Shown piece after piece: positions 14,896-18,554 of a stretch of DNA of 18,554 nucleotides. The stretch is taken from contig CASQEL010000009.1 of assembly GCA_949427775.1 (NCBI GenBank), positions 1 to 18,554 on the forward strand, given 5' to 3'. The DNA comes from an uncultured Desulfovibrionaceae bacterium (GTDB lineage: Bacteria > Desulfobacterota > Desulfovibrionia > Desulfovibrionales > Desulfovibrionaceae). The position numbers and the translations under genes were made by a program. The notes beneath the pieces were generated by a model. That model was given only the letters and a program-made list of their open reading frames with translations, made no database searches and was not told the origin of the DNA. Position 1 is the first letter of the stretch. Each line of letters opens with the position of its first letter.

Positions 14896-15252
14896 ATGAC
14901 ATGCGAAGTCTATTCCCTGAAGTATGACGGCAAACGTCTGCGTTTCGACGATGGCGACGACGCGGCTCTGGTGCGGGATCTGGAGCGATGGGGCGGCGAG
15001 GGCGTGTTTCCCGGACCGTTCAACCCCTACTGCGCTTTCGGAGATGAGAACCTGCTCTGCTGCGTCGTGTACCGTGCCGCTGCGGGGCCGGGCGGCCTTT
15101 TTGTCGTGCGCGACGGCGACGGCCCGTTGCTGGCGGCCGTGGCCCGTACCAATCTGGCATTCGTGCAGGGGATGGCGCATTTTGCCCATACGACGACGTA
15201 CGCCCGTTATGCGTCGGATATTTTTGAACACGCGGATGACGAAGATGCATGA
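14896..15252 (+). CDS. Conserved-looking hypothetical protein, 118 residues
   Basis: I do not recognise a family. The product is acidic and soluble, with no signal peptide or membrane segment, four cysteines (C3, C45, and the pair C55-C56) and a histidine/aromatic stretch near the end (HFAHTTTYARY, 95-105). It starts at ATG 14896 with a good GGAGG eight bases upstream, 12 bp after the tmk stop. Its last bases overlap the start of the deacetylase-family gene by 8 bp. That tight packing argues that it is a real gene translated together with the deacetylase-family protein, perhaps as a partner. Function unknown. Confidence 0.8.
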   Translation: MTCEVYSLKYDGKRLRFDDGDDAALVRDLERWGGEGVFPGPFNPYCAFGDENLLCCVVYRAAAGPGGLFVVRDGDGPLLAAVARTNLAFVQGMAHFAHTTTYARYASDIFEHADDEDA

Positions 15253-16624
15253 ATCGCTGCCGCGCGCCGCGCACGGGCTGGGGGTCGTGTTTTTTCCGGC
15301 TTTCGACTGGGCCATCACGCCTACCCATCCCGAACGCGAAGAGCGCCTGTTGTACACGCAGGATCAACTGTTGGAAGAGGGCTTGTTCGATATTCCCGGC
15401 ATCACCGAGTACCGGCCGGAGCTGGCCGCCTGGGGAGACATCGAACGCGTGCATTTCTGCCTGCCCGACGTGCGCCGGGTCTGCACCGCGTCGCACCTGG
15501 CTTCGGCGGGCGGGGCGTTGCGGGCCGGGCGGCTGGTCATGGAAGGCAGGGAAGCCAGGGCATTCGCCCTGGTGCGGCCTCCGGGACACCATGCCATGCG
15601 CGTGACCCACGGCAACCGCGGCTTCTGCAATGTGAACATGGAAGCCGTGATGATCGAACATCTGCGCGTGCGCTTTCCCCGTCCGGACGGACGCCCTCTG
15701 CGCGTGGCCATCGTGGATACCGATTGTCATCACGGGGACGGCACGCAGGACATCTACTGGAACGACCCTGACACCCTGTTCATTTCACTGCATCAGGACG
15801 GACGCACGCTCTATCCCGGCACGGGGTTTCTGTACGAGTCGGGAGGCCCGGCCGCCCTGGGACGGACGATCAATATTCCCCTGCCGCCGGAAACCTCCGA
15901 CGAAGGCTATCTGTACGTCATGGACAACGCGGTTCTGCCGCTGCTGGCCGATTTTCGGCCGGATCTGATCATCAACTCCGCGGGGCAGGACAATCACTTT
16001 ACCGATCCCCTGGCCAACATGCGGCTTTCCGCCCGGGGATATGCGGAACTGAACCGTCGTCTCGCCCCACATATCGCGGTGCTGGAAGGCGGCTACGCCA
16101 TCCGGGGCGCGTTGCCCTATGTGAACCTGGCCATCTGCCTGGCTCTGGCCGGTCTGCCCACGGACGATATTCGCGAGCCGGACTGGACGCCGGAGGCCAC
16201 GCGGCAGCGCCGGGAAGTCTCGGACTATATCCGTCGCCTGTGCGACGAAGTGGTCGCGCTGTACCGGCGTCCGCCCGCACGTCCCACGGACGGACGGGAA
16301 GAAGACGGCTTCTGGGTGCGGCACAAGGATATTTTTTACGATACCGACATGTTGCGTGAGGAACAGGAAGAAGGCTACCGCCTGTGCCCTGATTGTTCCG
16401 GCCTGGGACGCATCGAAACACGCTCCAATCGTGTGGAGCGTTCTTTGTGCCTGCATATCCCCCGCGATGCCTGCCCGACGTGCCGTGCACTGGGGCGCGA
16501 TGCCGCCGCCGCTGCATCCCGTGCCGGGCGCTACGCGCACGTGTTGTGTCTGGACAGAACGGAAGACTGTCTGTATGTCGGGTGTAAAAAATCTTTGCAA
16601 AAACGCATGCTTGTGGAGATATAG
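15245..16624 (+). CDS. Histone-deacetylase-family protein with C-terminal cysteine-rich (zinc-ribbon-like) tail
   Basis: The first about 320 of 459 residues form an arginase/deacetylase-fold domain: RPPGHHA (111-117) with the charge-relay pair H115-H116, DTDCHHGDGTQ (158-168) with likely zinc ligands D160 and H162, D254 in HFTDPL as third ligand, and Y284 in LEGGYA as catalytic tyrosine. All catalytic positions are kept, so it is probably an active amidohydrolase on an acetylated protein, polyamine or small molecule. After a linker, residues 380-450 carry CPDCSGLGR (C381, C384), C402, CPTC (C410, C413) and C435, C442, C447, resembling a DnaJ-like zinc ribbon. ATG 15245 fits GGATGA upstream; ATG 15236 is an alternative. 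It closes the four-gene operon and converges with alr. Confidence 0.88.
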   Translation: MHESLPRAAHGLGVVFFPAFDWAITPTHPEREERLLYTQDQLLEEGLFDIPGITEYRPELAAWGDIERVHFCLPDVRRVCTASHLASAGGALRAGRLVMEGREARAFALVRPPGHHAMRVTHGNRGFCNVNMEAVMIEHLRVRFPRPDGRPLRVAIVDTDCHHGDGTQDIYWNDPDTLFISLHQDGRTLYPGTGFLYESGGPAALGRTINIPLPPETSDEGYLYVMDNAVLPLLADFRPDLIINSAGQDNHFTDPLANMRLSARGYAELNRRLAPHIAVLEGGYAIRGALPYVNLAICLALAGLPTDDIREPDWTPEATRQRREVSDYIRRLCDEVVALYRRPPARPTDGREEDGFWVRHKDIFYDTDMLREEQEEGYRLCPDCSGLGRIETRSNRVERSLCLHIPRDACPTCRALGRDAAAAASRAGRYAHVLCLDRTEDCLYVGCKKSLQKRMLVEI

Positions 16625-16682
16625 GGTATATGTCCGGTCGAGGCGCGCGCTGTGCCGGGCTACAGGCGGACGCCGTCCCGCG

Positions 16683-17801
16683 TCAGTAGCGCCGCGCGTT
16701 GCGTCCCAGCAGGCAGAGCACTTCGTAGGGGATGGTGCCCCATATGTCCGCCACGTCCTGAGCGGTAAGGGCCTGCGCCCCGGGGCCGCCCAACAGCCAG
16801 GCCGTGTCGCCCTCGTGTATGGAGGCGGGAATGTCCGTCACCTCCGCCATGAGCATTCCCATGCACACTCGTCCGCGTACCGGCGCGCGGTATCCGGCTA
16901 TCGTCACCAGCCCCCGATCCGACAGACCCCGCGAGTAGCCGTCCGCATACCCTACACCCAGCACGGCGATCCGCGCGGCACGGGCGGTGGTGAAGGCGCG
17001 GCCGTAGCTGACGGATTGGCCGGGACGCACGTCCCGAACCTGCAGTACGGTGGCGCTGACGCTCATGGCCGGTTTCAGCGCGGCGCCCAACTCGCGCGAC
17101 ACGGTGCCGTGAAACGGATTGCAGCCGTACAGAGCCAGGCCCGGGCGCATCAGATCATACCGGAGTTCCGGATAGGCCAGGCTGCCTGCCGAGTTGGTCA
17201 ACGAACGCCGCAGGTGCGGGAATGCTTCGGTCAGAGTCGCCGCCATTTCGGCGAAAACACGCGCCTGAGCGCGGGTGTAGGCGTCTTCTTCGGGCATGTC
17301 GGCGCAGGCCAGATGCGACAGGACCAGCATGGGCCGGATGCCGGGCGTGGCGCGGAGCTTTTCCAGCAGCGCGGGAAGGTCGTCGGGCTCAAATCCCAGT
17401 CGGGACATGCCGGTTTCACACTTGATGGCCACTTCGACCGGGCGTTCCGGCGTACCCGTGGCCGCGGCCCGATCCAGGGAGGCGAAGCTGTGCGCCAGGG
17501 GAAGAATATGCTCCTGCGCGGCCAGCGCCATTTCTTCCCTTGTGGGCGCGCCCATCAGGGCCACCAGCGTCTGGCGGAACCCGGCCTGTCGCAACTGATG
17601 GGCTTCCCCCACATTGCCGACGGCGAAATGCGTGACGCCTTCAGCGTCCAGCGCTCCGGCCACCGGCAAAAGGCCGTGGCCGTAAGCATCGGACTTGACG
17701 ACGGGCATGACGCGCCGGGGGTCGCCCAGAAGGCGGAGATTGTGCCGGATGGCGCTGAGGTCGATATGCGCCCGGCAGGGCGCGGCGGCAACGGTGGACA
17801 T
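16683..17801 (-). CDS. alr: Alanine racemase
   Basis: This PLP enzyme makes D-alanine for peptidoglycan. The 372-residue product shows the PLP-binding lysine K36 in MPVVKSDAYGHG, R134 in GMSRLGF, catalytic tyrosine Y285 in GVGYADGYSRG and the C-terminal Y359 in GTIPYEVLC. In the usual CMDQ-type segment the sequence reads VCMGMLMAEVTD, so the common Asp is replaced by G315. The start ATG 17801 has AAAGGA seven bases upstream; the frame is open 79 codons further but crosses the leader. A candidate promoter lies about 220 bp upstream. It is convergent with the deacetylase-family gene (58 bp apart) and divergent from the cobalamin-controlled unit. Confidence 0.95.
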   Translation of the reverse strand: MSTVAAAPCRAHIDLSAIRHNLRLLGDPRRVMPVVKSDAYGHGLLPVAGALDAEGVTHFAVGNVGEAHQLRQAGFRQTLVALMGAPTREEMALAAQEHILPLAHSFASLDRAAATGTPERPVEVAIKCETGMSRLGFEPDDLPALLEKLRATPGIRPMLVLSHLACADMPEEDAYTRAQARVFAEMAATLTEAFPHLRRSLTNSAGSLAYPELRYDLMRPGLALYGCNPFHGTVSRELGAALKPAMSVSATVLQVRDVRPGQSVSYGRAFTTARAARIAVLGVGYADGYSRGLSDRGLVTIAGYRAPVRGRVCMGMLMAEVTDIPASIHEGDTAWLLGGPGAQALTAQDVADIWGTIPYEVLCLLGRNARRY

Positions 17802-18019
17802 GAAAAAATCCTTTGGCTGCGAAAACAAAAGAAACCGGACGCTGTTCGCAATGTCCCGCGGGGCCGTGTGTGAAACGCGCACCGCGCAACGACTGCGGGC
17901 GTATATATCATTACCGGCCGGGGCTTGGAAAGCGGGGTTTTGCAGGAGAGCGGCATGCGACACGTCCGCATCCGGGGCAATCGCATGAAGCGTAGAACTC
18001 TTTGAAATAACAAAGAAAA
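17802..18019 (-). other. Long alr leader or intergenic region
   Basis: No gene is supported. If the promoter at 18020-18048 is used, alr mRNA has a leader of about 210 nt. The frame upstream of alr remains open through it but lacks a binding site before its first ATG (18038). I see no recognisable riboswitch in this strand. Confidence 0.4.
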
Positions 18020-18048
18020 ATTGTAGTGACCGACACATGCATCGCCAA
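18020..18048 (-). promoter_or_regulatory. Candidate sigma-70 promoter for alr
   Basis: On the minus strand TTGGCG (18048-18043, four of six) is followed after exactly 17 bp by TACAAT (18025-18020, five of six). It reads toward alr and lies in an AT-rich patch. It is the best sigma-70 match upstream of that gene. Confidence 0.45.
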
Positions 18049-18106
18049 TATTTTCAACAGATTATCTTCGTTCGTGCGATTGCCCTGCGTCTGCATCAGG
18101 CGCCGA

Positions 18107-18135
18107 TTGACAGGGACCGCCGCCTTGTCTACATT
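18107..18135 (+). promoter_or_regulatory. Sigma-70 promoter for the cobalamin-riboswitch transcript
   Basis: A perfect TTGACA (18107-18112) is followed after 17 bp by TACATT (18130-18135, four of six). Transcription would begin near 18142, exactly at the base before the first pairing base of the riboswitch closing stem, which strongly supports it. Confidence 0.75.
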
Positions 18136-18142
18136 TGCTCCG

Positions 18143-18305
18143 TATTCAGGCGCCCGTACAGGGCTCAATAGGGAATCCCGTGCAAACCGGGAACGGACCC
18201 GCCGCCGTAAACTCCGTGAAGCTGCGCCCCTCGCGTGTCACTGGATGCCGTTGCATCCGGGAAGACCGGGCGACAGCGGGGTGAGTCGGAAGACCTGCCT
18301 GGATA
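18143..18305 (+). ncRNA. Cobalamin (B12) riboswitch
   Basis: The conserved core is visible: GGGAATCCCGTGCAAACCGG (18171-18190) followed by GGACCCGCCGCCGTAA (18195-18210), the B12-box-like GTCACTGG (18237-18244), GGGAAG (18259-18264) and the closing GAGTCGGAAGACCTGCC (18283-18299). The ends form an 8-bp P1 stem, TATTCAGG (18143-18150) with CCTGGATA (18298-18305), with one G-U pair. These features define the adenosyl-/hydroxocobalamin riboswitch family. It sits between a promoter and an intrinsic terminator, so B12 binding probably represses the downstream gene by premature termination. The subclass and preferred cobalamin form cannot be told from reading alone. Confidence 0.95.
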
Positions 18306-18357
18306 GGTGTTCAAGGACACGCCTCCGGCACGGGGCTTTGCCGGATGGTCCATGCGC

Positions 18358-18379
18358 GAGGACAAAAATCGGGGTCCTC
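18358..18379 (+). promoter_or_regulatory. Candidate antiterminator stem
   Basis: GAGGAC (18358-18363) is the exact reverse complement of GTCCTC (18374-18379), which is also the left arm of the terminator. The two pairings exclude each other. Only 6 bp, so this is a proposal. Confidence 0.3.
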
Positions 18380-18409
18380 CGTTCCGTATCGGAATGGAGG
18401 GCTTTTTTT
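18374..18409 (+). terminator. Intrinsic terminator controlled by the cobalamin riboswitch
   Basis: A 12-bp stem (18374-18385 with 18391-18402, including two G-U pairs) with a 5-nt loop is followed by seven Ts (18403-18409). It stands 69 bp after the riboswitch and 60 bp before the next start codon, the standard place for a transcriptional expression platform. Confidence 0.85.
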
Positions 18410-18468
18410 GTGCTCCTGTTTCCCGCCCCGACGCTTCCCATGGCCTTCATGCGTTCAAGGGAAGTCTC

Positions 18469-18554
18469 ATGCAGGATTCCTGTCCTGCAACCCGGCTATC
18501 AGAGCATTTTCAGGTTGAAATGCGCTCTTGGGGGCTGCTCGCCCCCAAACCCCT
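18469..18554 (+). CDS. Start of a cobalamin-riboswitch-controlled gene, cut by the window edge
   Basis: An ATG at 18469 has AAGGGAAG (18457-18464) four bases upstream and stays open to the window end (28 complete codons). The visible N-terminus, MQDSCPATRLSEHFQVEMRS then WGLLAPKP, is not hydrophobic, so it is not an obvious signal peptide or transporter start, and I cannot identify the family. Being the first gene after a B12 riboswitch and terminator, it is expected to serve cobalamin synthesis, uptake or a B12-independent alternative. An overlapping ATG at 18440 in another frame is also open to the edge but lacks a binding site. Confidence 0.6.
   Translation, partial: MQDSCPATRLSEHFQVEMRSWGLLAPKP

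Noticed and set aside
14924..15244. Upstream extension of the deacetylase-family frame
   Set aside because: It overlaps the well-started 118-residue gene in another frame; the deacetylase domain begins after the ATG at 15245, which has its own binding site.
18471..18548. Three consecutive hairpins (18471-18488, 18501-18528, 18528-18548) as a REP-like repeat
   Set aside because: The same bases form an open frame with a good binding site and sit directly after a riboswitch terminator, so coding is the simpler reading. Finding further copies of 18501-18554 elsewhere in the genome would revive the repeat idea.

Overview
The window looks like chromosomal backbone of a GC-rich sulfate-reducing deltaproteobacterium, most likely of the Desulfovibrio group. 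This is inferred from the gene mix (CheV, SulP-type anion permease, Skp-like lipoprotein, histone-deacetylase-family protein, cobalamin riboswitch), the base composition, and an excellent sigma-54 promoter match. No sequence search was run. I see no transposase, integrase, CRISPR array, tRNA or rRNA.

Layout. Positions 1-449 hold no convincing gene. From 450 to 6528 everything is on the minus strand: ispH (isoprenoid synthesis) followed by cheV (chemotaxis coupling), and upstream of these a tight three-gene unit transcribed in the order GAF/His-box signalling protein, SulP permease, tRNA-dihydrouridine synthase (dus). A 537-bp regulatory gap follows, with a candidate sigma-70 promoter reading left and a sigma-54 promoter reading right into a membrane-anchored lytic transglycosylase (7066-8205). 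After a terminator comes an OmpH/Skp-like lipoprotein (8372-8989). A GC-rich hairpin separates it from a convergent aspartate/glutamate racemase (9148-9840, minus).

From 10066 to 12998, on the minus strand, surE lies upstream of a glycolytic pair transcribed fba then gap. A hairpin-bearing leader precedes fba and a terminator follows gap. Divergently, 13193-16624 on the plus strand is a compact, overlapping four-gene operon: OB-fold/HD exoribonuclease-like protein (YhaM family), tmk, a 118-residue unknown, and a histone-deacetylase-family protein with a C-terminal cysteine-rich zinc-ribbon-like tail. alr (alanine racemase, minus, 16683-17801) converges on it.

The right end (18107-18554) is a complete cobalamin-controlled leader: a sigma-70 promoter, a class-I-like cobalamin riboswitch with an 8-bp closing stem, a possible antiterminator, an intrinsic terminator with seven Ts, and the first 28 codons of a gene with a good ribosome binding site that leaves the window.

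Most of the content is housekeeping. The parts most worth following up are the GAF/His-box protein that has no ATPase domain and is coupled to SulP, the deacetylase with the cysteine-rich tail and its unknown 118-residue partner, the sigma-54 control of the transglycosylase, and the riboswitch-controlled gene running off the right edge.
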